Both the position numbers and the translations under genes were made by a program. Shown here piece by piece: positions 45,914-56,431 of a stretch of DNA of 64,000 nucleotides; position 1 is the stretch's first letter, and every line of letters begins with the position of its first letter. The DNA lies in the NCBI GenBank assembly GCA_949130495.1, contig OX422211.1:448456719-448520718 (forward strand). Reading direction: 5' to 3'. Below the pieces are notes generated by a model. That model was not told the origin of the DNA, ran no database searches, and saw nothing but the letters and a program-made list of their open reading frames with translations. The stretch comes from Sambucus nigra (taxonomy: Eukaryota; Streptophyta; Magnoliopsida; Dipsacales; Adoxaceae).

Positions 45914-48210
45914 TCCAAACCCCCCATCGTCCCTCTAAAAGTTTTAATTGGTGATGGTTCATTTCTTCTGCCTTACACATGCCTTCCGTTGTTCAAGCGG
46001 AAGTCATATTTTTCGGAAGGCATACTTGTATGCGAGGGTACACCGGTTATCCTCCAAAGTCAAATCGTTCTTATGGTGGACCCTCAGCTATTTAGACTTC
46101 TAGTGTATAGTTAGTGTGTGGCCTAAATAGTAGGTTGTATATGGTTAGCTTTTTATTTCTTTCTTTTTATTTTTTTTCCTCCCTTTTTAATTTAGTTTAA
46201 TGTAATTACTTAACTCTTTGTTATTTTTTTTGCTATGCTCAATACTAACTTGTTTTGTAGATTCTTTGGACTTGTTCTTATGGGGATCACTCCAATTTTG
46301 GGTAATATCGCTCTTTTCCTCTCTTTGACTTGGTTCTTAATTCATATTGAGGACAATGCCAAGTTTTAAGTTAGAGGGTGTTGGATATTCTATACATTCA
46401 TTGGCAGTGTCCATGTTTTTGCTCACATGTTAGTTACTTAGTAGGCTTTTCTTAGAAAAATTGAAAATTTCAAAAATATTTTCTTTCTTTTTTCTCTTTT
46501 TTTGGGCATTTTGCCTTTATTTCGGATGATAAATTTTAATAATTGCCCGATCCAATAGACAACCCAACGATGCATGTTCTCAATTTTAGAAGTTATTAGA
46601 CTTTAGTCTCACTTATTGATTTTATGAATAACTTCATGAATTAAACTTTAATCCCATGAGCACATGCACTTTTATTGTTATATTGATTTGGTTTAAGATT
46701 TTTATAACTCGGTAATATTTTGTTGCATTGTATATACTTACCCTGAGTAAGCTTTGTACCTTTCGTTGTTTATGAGTGTATACACTATTCTTTTCTCATT
46801 GAAACGTTGAATTCGTCGGTATCTCACTATTCTTTCATTTGACCATTCATTAATTGAGTTCATACTTGAAATGTGTTACTTGATCATGATTTTCATTTAT
46901 TGTTTTGACTCGATAATTGCATAAACTTTTGGAAATGATCATAGGCCCTCTTTGATATACCACCCATATTAGCCTTGACCTCACCCTTATATGTTTACCC
47001 TCGTTAACCACCTTGAGCCTAAATATAGCCTTTCGTTTCATAACCCAAATCCCATAACCAACTCTAAATTGGAGTTTTAGCCCATATATACACTTTCCAT
47101 ACCTTTGTTTAGAATGTTACTTGGGATTGAATGATGATGTTATGATGTCGGTTGCAATTTAGGCATATGAGAGTTTGAAAAGTAAAGGAAAAAAAGTTGT
47201 GAAAAAAGAGAAGAAAAAGAGAAAGCAAAAAGCAAAAGAAAACAAAAGAGAAAATGAGAAAAAGAAGAAAATAAAAGAAAGAGAATGTTGTAAATGTTGT
47301 ATAGTGTTCAATAAGCTTTGATTACTCTCCCCGATGATATATCTAATGCTGTTTCGGAACTTGTCTTCCAATTTTTTTTATTGCCCGCACTTTCCCATTA
47401 TCCCGAGTTTTCATTCGGAACACTTTGAATCCGTACATACATTCCTTCATTTCGTACCCTAGCCTAGCCTACATTACAACCCTATACAAATTCTATGTGA
47501 TCATAGGCTGATGTAATTCAAAAGTCATTATAGTTTTGATAATCTGTGAAAATGCATTTCGCCTCTTTTAATGAGAGGTATCCTTTCATTGAGATTACCG
47601 TTTTTCAGTTTATATATAGCGTTCTTCATTTGTGACATGTGTGCGGCCTAGTTTCCATTTACATTTACTCCTTATGCCCGCATGTTCCGTGTGTTACCTC
47701 CCTGTTGCTAGTGAATTTCGCTTGATGAGTGTAATGCCCGTGAGGATTGAATGTATGCTTGCTTTTATTTAGTATCCGATCTATATAAGTTTTCGCCAAA
47801 TCACACTTTACATGTGCTCGCTCCCCTCCCACATTTTAAAGTTTCAATTCTATGAGGTGCATTCTATAATGTTAATGATTTGAACTTTTGTTTGAATTCA
47901 TTCACTTTGATAATAATGCGTATGAAATCTTTTTCGCCATTATTGGTCTTGTCTCATGTTGGTTTGGGCATATTTTGAGGAAACCATGTGATGTTTGTGG
48001 GTACCATCCCTGAAAATCCTCACGAGATGACACTCGTCCACTAGGGTGACCTAGGGGTTTAACGTCTTATTGCATACGCTAAATGCAATTGAATTGCCCG
48101 CGAAAGTGGCCTTTTGCTTTTATAACATACTTTTGTACTATCTCCTGGTTTTGGTTTGCTTGTAGTTCTTGTTGCATCCTATTTCATTGCTAGGGACTAG
48201 CAATGTGTAA
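45914..48210 (+). other. Non-coding internal region of the Athila-like element
   Basis: No ORF of substance. ATTGAGGACAATGCCAAG followed by TTTAAGTTAGAGGGTG at 46347-46382 resembles a motif common downstream of the coding part of plant Athila elements. A purine tract occurs at 47180-47285. No pol remnant is seen. Confidence 0.6.
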
Positions 48211-48221
48211 GTTAGGGGGTG
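48211..48221 (+). other. Polypurine tract of the Athila-like element
   Basis: GTTAGGGGGTG directly precedes the right LTR start at 48222. Confidence 0.75.
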
Positions 48222-49765
48222 TGATGATACGCAAATATTGTGTATTTCATCCTCCGAACCTACTCATTTTAGCCCCCTCGGGTGCCTTAATCTCTATATT
48301 TAAGCCCGTTAACCAGACAACCTCGGTTTATATTGTTAACATTATATATGAGGTATAATTGGACTTTTGTAGGTATTTAGGTACTAAGTATGGAGTTTGG
48401 ACGCATTCCGCTCAAGTTTCGTACACAATCGCACATTCAAGGGCATGTTAGTTATTTCACAGCTTGGGCACCTGGCCCGACATCTTACGAAAGTTGTATA
48501 CCTCCTCGCTAGCTTCGTGTGGCCGCAAACGGTGCACGATTCTGAGTCCGTATGAAGAAGTTACGGCGATTTCAACCGAGGGAAAAATAAGGAAATCAAA
48601 AGAGGAGGATAAAAGAGAAGAAAAGAATGCAGTGTGCTGCTGCTTGGCTCACCCCTGCTTGATCAATCGGTCGACGATTTTGGTCGATCGATGGATCCTT
48701 CTCTGCAGTTGAAATTTTGCCTTAATCGATTGATCGACCAAAGGGATCGACCGATCGATCTCCTGTTTTCTGCAGATATTTTGTCTTATTTTCTTTTCTC
48801 TTTTCTTTTATTCCCACTTACTATAAATACAATTTTTGTTGTAATATTCAGACATTAGGTAATATACACGATTTTAGGTTAGAATAGCTTCGGGTTTGGG
48901 TGATTTTGATTAGTTCTTCTTCATTTCTCTTAGGATTGACACACTTTTTGGTATGTAAGTTGACTATTCATTCATCCTCTCCATTAATATAGTTGTTTTC
49001 CTATAATTCTTGCGTTGTTAATTAGGTTTATATGCTTTTATAATTAGTTTACATGCTTTCTTCCCGTGCTTTCTAGTGTAAATTTACCGCGTTTATTTAT
49101 TGCGTTTCTTTATCGCATTTTTAACATGCTTTCTAGGTAATTTAAATTAGGTTATATTTGAATGGAATTCACTCGGGTTAACGCGTTGCTTTACTTTGGT
49201 GATGGTGTTCATGGGTTTATTTCGGGTGCGTTGTCCTGGTTATTACGCCTAGTAGATTTGACGAGGTATATCATGTATGTCCCGTGCTTACGACCTTTCG
49301 CGCATAATTTTCGGGATATTTGTTGATGCCAAAATCATATTAGGCTTTTATGCGAATTTAGGGGCGTGACAACCCTTGGTTCAATTAACTGTCGAAATGA
49401 GACGCATTCTAAATAACTCGTCGACCCATGTAACCATTTTATACAAATTAACTTAGGTGAGGGATATTCGACGAAACCTATAGTTTTAAGCGCTTTCTTA
49501 ATCTAGTTTCAATACTTTGCCTAGATAATCATTTCCCTTTCTTGCATCTTTTCCTTTTTAGTTTGTAATCACCTTTTACACTTTTATTTAGGAATATTAA
49601 ATGTTATAAATTCTAGCAACTCATCCCTTTGGATTTTTGATACTCGACTTACCGCTATACTCACCAGTTGAGTGTTATTGTAATTTAGGTTTGTTTGTAT
49701 AGTCGTGGCGAGACAGAAAACAACGAATGTGCACTTTACACTCGTACACCTCTTGCGCGCTATCA
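48222..49765 (+). mobile_element. 3' LTR of the Athila-like element
   Basis: It is collinear with the left LTR, ending GCGCGCTATCA at 49765. The next 19 bases (49766-49784) are not in the left LTR; GCGTATTTCATC within them resembles bases 18-29 of the LTR itself. Confidence 0.85.
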
Positions 49766-49784
49766 AAATGAGCGTATTTCATCA

Positions 49785-51500
49785 GTAAGCTCCCACAAGT
49801 TGTACGTAATGCCTTCTGCCATTCCGATGAAACAAGCGACGAAAATGTACAAACTTGAGCTAGATTTGAAGATCAAGGAAGAGGTTCAATGCCTACTAAC
49901 GGCAGGGTTCATCACACCGATACAACACCCACTATAGCTATCTAGTATTGTCCCGGTGGGGAATAAAGACAAAAACCAAATAAGGATTTGTGTGGACTTT
50001 AGAGATTTGAATAGATCTTGTCCTAAAGATGAGTTTCCTCTGCCCTCCATTGATAGCTTGGTAGATGCAATGACAGGTCATGAGATGTACAACTTCATGG
50101 ATGTGTTTGTAGGGTATAACCAAATCAAGATGGACCCCATGGATGCAGAGAAAATAGCGTTCAGAACCCCGTTGGGAAACTTCATGTACAAGGTGATTCC
50201 GTTTGGACTTAAGAACGCTGGGGCGGCCTACCAGAGAATAATGATGGCCATTTTCCATGACTTCTTCCACAAATTTTTAGAATTATATGTGGATGATTTA
50301 GTCATCAAATTTAGGAAGGAGGAGTCTCATCTGAGCGATTTGAGGAAGGTATTCTCCCGTTGTAGGAAGTATAAATTGAAGATGAACCCACTAAAGCGTA
50401 TTTTTAGAGTGACAAGTGGGAAATTCCTAGGCTTTGTGGTTGATCGACAAGGGGTGCAGATGGACCAGGACAAACAACGGGAGATTTTAGAAATGCCATG
50501 CCCAAGAACGTCAAAGGAGCTGAAGAGTATCCTCGGTAAAGTCTCCTACCTCAGGAGATTTGTGCCAGGATTATCCGAAATAACACATCCGTTGATGTAG
50601 CTACTACGAAAGAACACGAAGTTCAAGTGGGAGGAGGTTCACCAGGAGTCTCTCAACGGGCTGAAGAAACTGCTTGTTTCATCACACACCATGGTCCCCC
50701 TAAAGTCAGGAATACCACTGCATCTGTACCTCACATCCACCACGAGGTCCATGGGAGATTTGTTGACACAAGATATTAACGAGCAAGAACGACCACTCTA
50801 CTACCTCAGCAGGATCATCCATGGACCAAAAGTTAGATACAGTAGCTTAAAAAGGCATTATTTAGCCTTAGTCTTTGTAGCGCAAAAACTTAGGCATTAC
50901 ATGTTGTCTTTTATAATTCATATTGTAACTAGATATGATCCTATTGAGTATTTGCTAGCAAGAACGGTTTTGATTGGTAGGGAAGCTAGGTGGTTACTCA
51001 TCCTATCTAAATATGACTTGAAGTGCGTGGTTCTTCGTGCAATCAAAAGCCATGCATATGCTGATCTATTGGCTATTTTCCCCTTAGGGACGTCTGAGCC
51101 ACCCAAAGAAAATATTCGAGGAGACGATTTACAGGCCAACCACCTAGACGCAATGGATGAGAAATGGACAATGAAATTCGATGGATCCTTGGCAGAAAAG
51201 AAAGGAGGAGTAGGGGTTATTTTGTCAAAAGGAATGGAAGAGATTTGCCTTTCTTATAAATTAGATTTCCCTTGTTCCAACAACGAGGTGGAATATGAAG
51301 CATTGGTGTTAGTATTACTAGAGGCTCTCCGAAGGGGGATCCATTCACTTTGCATCAAGGGGGATTCAAACTTGGTGGTTCATCAAGTTAATAGAGAGTA
51401 TGCGTTGAAACACATGAGCCTAGAACCATGTCGAAAATCATCCAGAGGCTCCTCTACTAGTTCCATCGGACCAAGATTAAGAGGCAGCCCAGAACGATGA
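49785..51500 (+). pseudogene. Tat-3 pol: reverse transcriptase and two RNase H domains
   Basis: After the Athila-like insertion the frame resumes with the RT thumb-proximal region (KLYVMPSAIPMKQATK). RT proper runs from about 49950 to 50600: RICVDFRDLNRSCPKDEFPL, MYKVIPFGLKNAGAAYQR, and the catalytic LYVDDLVIK (Tyr-Val-Asp-Asp at 50286-50297). KFLGFVVDRQGVQM follows. Stops occur at about 49936 and 50598. The RNase H/connection segment 50691-51130 has LYYLSRIIHGPKVRYSSLKR. The second RNase H (51160-51440) has MKFDGSL, NNEVEYEAL and KGDSNLVVHQV, keeping the acidic residues. A dual RNase H is a feature of the Tat lineage. Confidence 0.9.
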
Positions 51501-53190
51501 ACTGCCATCAGATGCATATGCCACCATTGTCCAGAAGATGATCATGATGAACGATACAACTATCATCGTGATCCAATGAAGAATAACTCCTTCGATGGTT
51601 TAGTCAATTCTACGAATGGAAGAGGATGGGGACTGAAGGGGAGAGATTAAGAGGCAACTGGAGGCTAGTGAAGGAATGATGGGGCTCAGAGAATTGGCCC
51701 AGCACTATATAAACTAGGGAAAACTTTACTTCAGAAACGTAGGAGGATGGCTGTCGAGATGCATCGGTCCAGAAGAGGCATAGCAAAGATTGAGGAAAAC
51801 ACACAAAGCGCACTGCAAAATAACTAAGATACCCCTCTCCCGAAGAATTCAAAGAGAGGGGTATTTTTGGCCTAAGATGATATAAAAGGCGACAGAACTA
51901 CAACGCAAGTGGAAAAAATGTCAATTGTTATTCGAGGCAGCTGAATGTTATTTTGTGGAGGCCTAGGATGACTGGATACAACCCTATATTGACTTCATTA
52001 AAGATGGAGTTGTACTAATGGATAAAATTGATGTGATGGGACTCTGGCAAAGGGCCCCGAGATTCTACGTTCAAGAGGGGTAGCTTTATCAAAGGGGATA
52101 CTTCAACAGGCCGTTGCATTGCATCACGAAGGAAGAAGTAGCCGAGGTCCTCAAGTAGGCGCATGATTTAGCTCATATAGGAGGGGCCAAGTTATATGAC
52201 CAGTTGATGACTTTGGGATACTATTAGCCAACGATGGAGAAAGATTCGGCTGAGTTCATTTGAAAGTGCAAGGCTTACCAACTTCATGAAAATATGATCC
52301 ATGCCCCGTCAGTGGACTTACACTCCCTGGTAATGACTTATCCTTTTTAAACTTGGGCGTTCGACCTGGTAGGGGCAATACACCCCTTTTCGAGGGGGAA
52401 GATATGGATACTAGTAGCGACGGAGTGATTCACAAAGTGGGCTGAGGTGATACCACTAAGAAGGGCAACATCGGGGGTAGTGAGAAATTTCATCAGAGAA
52501 TACATCATTTATCATTTTGGGATCCCAAAGGTTATCCTTTTAGACAATGGAACCCCTTTCGTGAATTCAGAAGTAATGATGCTCACAGACAAATACTCGA
52601 TTATCCATCACACTTCGATGGTGGCATACCCAAAGGGAAACGGTCAGGCCAAGCGACCAATAAAACTTTGGTCAATATCTTAGCTAAAATGATGGAGAAT
52701 TTCCCAGGATCGTGGGACGATAAGATACCATTCGTTTTATGGGCCTATCGAACGACTAAGAGGAAGCCCACAGGGTATACATAGTTCTCTCTTATTTATG
52801 GGGCCGAGGCGATTCTCCCAGTGGAGTTAGAAGTCTCCTCTGCTCGATATGCCTTGCGAAGTAGCATTATCCCCCAGCATAGACATGTGTAGTTGGAAGC
52901 GTTGGATGAACACAAAGATAATGCGATGTAACACTTTTAAATGTATACAAAACAGCTGTCCAGGGCATATGATAACTTGGTGAGACCAAGGAAGTTCATG
53001 GGGGAGACCTCGTATTGAAAGAAGCAGTGAAACACATCAGGGGGCTTCTTCTACCCAAGTTTAAAGCAAATTGGGAAGGACCTTTAATTGTGAAGGAAGC
53101 TCATGACTTAGGTTACTACTTAATTTCTAATATGGAATAAGACAAACCATTCAAAACCAATAATAAATGGTTGAAGGTTTATCATGTGTA
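51501..53190 (+). pseudogene. Tat-3 integrase
   Basis: The zinc-finger region is near 52115-52290 (HDLAHIGGAKLYDQLMTLGY, then KCKAYQLH in place of a second Cys pair). In the core, the first Asp is in FDLVGAI (52363-52365) and the second in LLDNGTPF (52543-52545). At the catalytic Glu one base appears to be missing (about 52650), so the acidic codon is lost and the frame shifts. The shifted frame continues as DKIPFVLWAYRTT, then FMG-type and AILPVELEV motifs. Stops at about 52159, 52228, 52261 and 52426 add to the damage. The upstream part (51501-52080) reads only as broken linker sequence. Confidence 0.85.
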
Positions 53191-53589
53191 AGCAATTATG
53201 TTTGGGTCACCGATGTATCTAGCTGATTATGAATATACAAGTTCTTTTTATAATGGGTATACAAGTTCTTTTTATTATAACTCAGGTAGAGATGAAAGAA
53301 TTATAGAACTTCACACTTCACAATCTATGTAAACAGTTGTAACACAAAGAAATGGCATGAGAAAATTGATATCTTTCTTCATTCATAAACTTTGGGGCTT
53401 TACAAAATTAGGAGCTATCGCCCAAGAATTACACGAGAAGAAGAACAAAAGAAAATATATACAAAAACTCATTGTCCTAGTAGAAACCATAGGTCTAGGC
53501 AAGGGAAAAAGTCTCCAGGGAGGCCCGAAGAAGCCGTTTGACAAGACCGTTGGGCATTCATAAAAACCTCCAGCCTCGTTTCACTTGTG
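53191..53589. other. Tat-3 region between integrase and the antisense ORF
   Basis: No protein-coding motif is recognisable on the sense strand. It contains a short duplication (TACAAGTTCTTTTTAT twice at 53238-53273) and ends at the 3' end of the antisense ORF. Confidence 0.5.
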
Positions 53590-54317
53590 TGCGCTCGATG
53601 AGGAGTTTCTCTCGTTTCGACTTTATTGCACGTAAATCTTCCTTGAGGTCCCCCACCTCTTTGTCAATGGTTTCTATAAGAGGTGCTAGCTCGGCCACCT
53701 TAGCTTCCTCGGCCCACTAGTCCTCCTGATGTTTTCGCAAGAGTTCCCTCTGGCTATCCAATTATTGGCTCTTCAGGGTCTTCAAAAGCGCTATGAGCCA
53801 ATTAAAACGGAAGCCATCGCGACCCAAATCGCTCAGAAAACCTAAAAATTAGTTAAGGAGGAGTCGGGTAACGCTCGCAGTTGGAGTATTGGTAATTTCA
53901 GCAACACCGGTGGCCAACCTTGGCAAGAGCGGCGACATGAGAGCTCTGCATTTGTGTGTGCCAGGCAGTGAAATGGGCTGGTGACCCCCCGGGTGCTTCG
54001 AAGTCAATTTGGGAATAGGGAAAGTCGCCACGGTCCGAATGAAAGCGCAGAGTACTCTCTGGTGGAAGATAGCCCCACTTTATTGAATCCATTTCCTCAT
54101 CACCCAACAGTAAGGGGTTGAACTTGGATGAGAAATGGCAAGTCTTGTATGCACCAGAAAACTTTTCACCTTCGCCAAAGATGGGGGCTCGACGATAAAA
54201 GCGAAGTTGCTCTTGACGAGCATCATCCAGGGCAGTGGCGCTTGGGGTGGCGATGGCTCCAGAGATAGCAGGTGGCGCACTGGTGATATGTGTGGTAGTG
54301 TTGCTGGACGAGGCCAT
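53590..54317 (-). pseudogene. Antisense ORF of Tat-3
   Basis: Minus strand, opposite to Tat-3 gag-pol, between integrase and the 3' LTR. The likely start is the Met at 54317 (MASSSNTTTHITSAPPAISG), after a CT-rich leader. The ORF stays open for 139 residues to 53898, containing FGEGEKFSGAYKTC, a DSIKWGYLPP segment and RGDFPYSQIDFEAPGGSP. Downstream on the same strand, after an intron-like stretch with CTAATTTTTAG near 53843-53853, a coiled-coil region follows (about 53790-53590; EVGDLKEDLRAIKSKREKLL) in a frame with two stops. The N-terminal domain plus C-terminal coiled-coil layout matches the antisense ORFs of Tat-1 and Tat-2, although the N-terminal sequence is not clearly Transposase_28. 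Function unknown. Confidence 0.65.
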
Positions 54318-54549
54318 TGCAGACAACAGCGAGGATGAAAAGAAAAAGCTTGGTAAAAAAAGTTTTGGGAATGAAGGTGGATAAATACAACCACAAGCGG
54401 TGGCGCAACAGATAAGAGAGAGGGAGGAGAGTGAGTAAATAACTGGACAACAATGGAGGTTTTCACAGAGTTTTATCTCTCTAAAAAATACGAGAGCTTG
54501 AAGAAGACGAGAGCAAAAGAAGGGTTTACAATTAAAAGAGAAGTTTGAA

Positions 54550-54626
54550 TCTTTAAAGCCTGGCGTTTGAGTTTCCCACCATCGCACGTGCAAGGCCGCC
54601 TATAATCATTTCAAATGAACACGTGG
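54550..54626 (-). promoter_or_regulatory. Candidate promoter of the Tat-3 antisense ORF (two G-boxes, TATA-like)
   Basis: On the minus strand: GCCACGTGTTC (CACGTG at 54620-54625), then GATTATA (54601-54607), then GCACGTGC (CACGTG at 54585-54590), then GCTTTAAAGATT (54550-54560). A CT-rich leader leads to the ATG at 54317. CACGTG is the core of plant G-boxes bound by bZIP and bHLH factors. The order and spacing are those of a plant core promoter directed at the antisense ORF; promoter activity is inferred. Confidence 0.5.
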
Positions 54627-55215
54627 CACTGCGGGAAGTGTTTTGACAGCTGAAAAAACAACGCTACGTCGTTCACGAAGTGACGCCCGGGGAATGGAAA
54701 AGGTTGCCTTCCTAAATAAGTTTGAGTTTTGGCGCCAAATTTTTTGTCAGACATATTCGGTAACTCTTAAAGGAAAAGATGTCCCAATGGTTCAAAAAAG
54801 CTTCGATGTACCCTCGCCAAAAGTTCAAACATTGTTCAAATGGTGACTCAGCTACATTGGGGAGAATTTTTTCTTTTTTGAACATAGCGCAACACTGCAG
54901 GGGAGAATTTCACTTACCAAGAATTAAACCGAGTATTTGAGAAGGTTAGTAGGCTTTTCGGGAGAATTTCAAATAGTAAAGTTAGAATGGTTGAGGCTCA
55001 GCGTAAGGAAAAAGTGGCGATGCCCCTTCACCCAAGCACCAATAAGTCACGGCACTTCATCTCAGGTATATCGGGGAGAATTTTACTTTTTCCTATTGAT
55101 TATAATGTTACGGTCCTAACGAAGGAAAGGAGGCTAGATTTTTTTTCAAGAAGGGAAGGTTCATCGATTTGAGAAGTTTCGTGCAGACATTTCTTGCACT
55201 AATAAATCTCTCCAC

Positions 55216-55226
55216 GAAGGGGAAAA
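55216..55226 (+). other. Polypurine tract of Tat-3
   Basis: GAAGGGGAAAA directly precedes the right LTR start TGTAGAGGGG. Confidence 0.8.
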
Positions 55227-56426
55227 TGTAGAGGGGTCTTGAAGGTAATTTTGAAGATTAGAAGTAATTCCACATTACCAACAGTGTTCTGGGAATTAAG
55301 GCACCGTGGCAGCTCAGGGCGGCAGCTTGTATTTTTGCTTGTTATATTAGTCATAGTGTATCTTTGTTGCTATTGAATGTAAGTTATAATGATTGTAATG
55401 AGAATAATATTGAGTTGGCGTGAGGTCAAACGGTACTCGCAAGAGACCAGGCTTGGCAGGGCCTGGGAGAGATTTCATGCTCTAACGAATGACCTCATCG
55501 TGGGAACTTTATAGGGACTTGGTTTGGAGGATTGAGAAGTGAGGCACGATTGGGTCTTGTCCTGACCATCTTAGATACACCTGGTAAAACACCGAAGGAC
55601 CCTGACTGTGGAACCTCGGGCGGAGCAGCTTGGAGTTCCATAGAATGTTGAGTTGTGAACCAAACAACCCTTTACTTAATGTCACTTCTACTATAGGTCA
55701 TGTCACCAGCCAGCTAAACAATGTCAGACATGCACTTGAGTAAACCACCGTGGTATTTGGGGTTGTTAGGCAGTTGGTGAGCCACCTCTACGACAACAAC
55801 CCCCTGAAACACAGTTGTTAGGCAAAAGGCATGTCTTGGCATTTAATGTTTATGACGTGGAGACAACAAGTGCATCAGGTATTTAATTTTTGTTACATAA
55901 AGTATGAGGGAGGTATTTCACAGGCATTGATGACTGAGTTGCCTCGGGGATTGGGGGGGGGGGGGGGGGAGGGGGCTATTTAAGGACCTTAACAACTCCT
56001 GAGGAGAGGATGATCTTTTTAAGAGTTTAGAAGAGATCTTTTTGAGAGTTTGAGAAGTTATTACTAGAGAGAATACACATCAGAGAGAGTTATTACAAAC
56101 CAGAGGTCGTATTCATCCACCATTGTCAGTTATTAAGAATCTTTTAATACCTGATAGAGATTCTTGTATGTGGTTGGTGTGTTTGGCTGTCTGCCAAGGT
56201 GTATCTAGGGTGCTTACTTCTCTCTCCCTCTAGATAAGTTTCTTCTAAGTTTTCTTATTACTTTTTGAGTTATACACGATAGATTTGTGAGATCAATCTA
56301 AGTCTTAACTTCATTGAGTTTGTGTTTGCGTGTTCTATCACTAATCCAAGGGTTTTGCTAATTAACTTATCATTACTATACTTGAAAGGGGTTATGCATC
56401 CATCTTATCAAAAGTACCCTCTTATA
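55227..56426 (+). mobile_element. 3' LTR of Tat-3
   Basis: It is collinear with 38925-40119 and ends CCCTCTTATA (CA mutated to TA). A 17-G run (55953-55969), absent from the left LTR, lies just upstream of TATTTAAG at 55977-55984. Confidence 0.9.
55953..55969 (+). repeat. Run of 17 G next to the LTR TATA box
   Basis: The homopolymer is followed by A and five more G. The equivalent place in the left LTR (39663-39668) has six G. Confidence 0.9.
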
Positions 56427-56431
56427 GTAGG

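Larger units (their letters stand above)
43258..49784 (+). mobile_element. Athila-like non-autonomous element nested in Tat-3 pol
   Basis: The perfect 5-bp duplication GTAAG (43253-43257 and 49785-49789) falls in codons of the Tat-3 pol, which reads on across the site once the element is disregarded. The LTRs are 43258-44801 and 48222-49765, both 1544 bp by these boundaries. The internal region has an Asp-tRNA-type primer-binding site and a polypurine tract but no gag or pol, only an acidic ORF of unknown type. A 19-base tail (49766-49784) lies between the right LTR and the duplication. Confidence 0.9.
38925..56426 (+). mobile_element. Tat-3: full-length Ty3/gypsy Tat-lineage element, interrupted
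   Basis: LTRs are 38925-40119 (1195 bp) and 55227-56426 (1200 bp). The flanking 5-bp duplication is GTATG (38920-38924) and GTAGG (56427-56431), one mismatch. Internal order: primer-binding site, gag, protease, RT, RNase H, second RNase H, integrase, an antisense ORF, polypurine tract. It inserted in the Tat-2 pol between RT and RNase H. A 6527-bp element (43258-49784) interrupts its own pol, so its original length was about 11 kb. Confidence 0.9.

Noticed and set aside
47159..47371. Phe/Ser-rich minus-strand ORF in the Athila-like element
   Set aside because: It is the complement of a purine-rich tract; composition explains it.
51610..51852. 80-residue minus-strand ORF
   Set aside because: It lies antisense to the linker between RNase H and integrase of Tat-3 and lacks any feature of the antisense ORFs, which sit after integrase.
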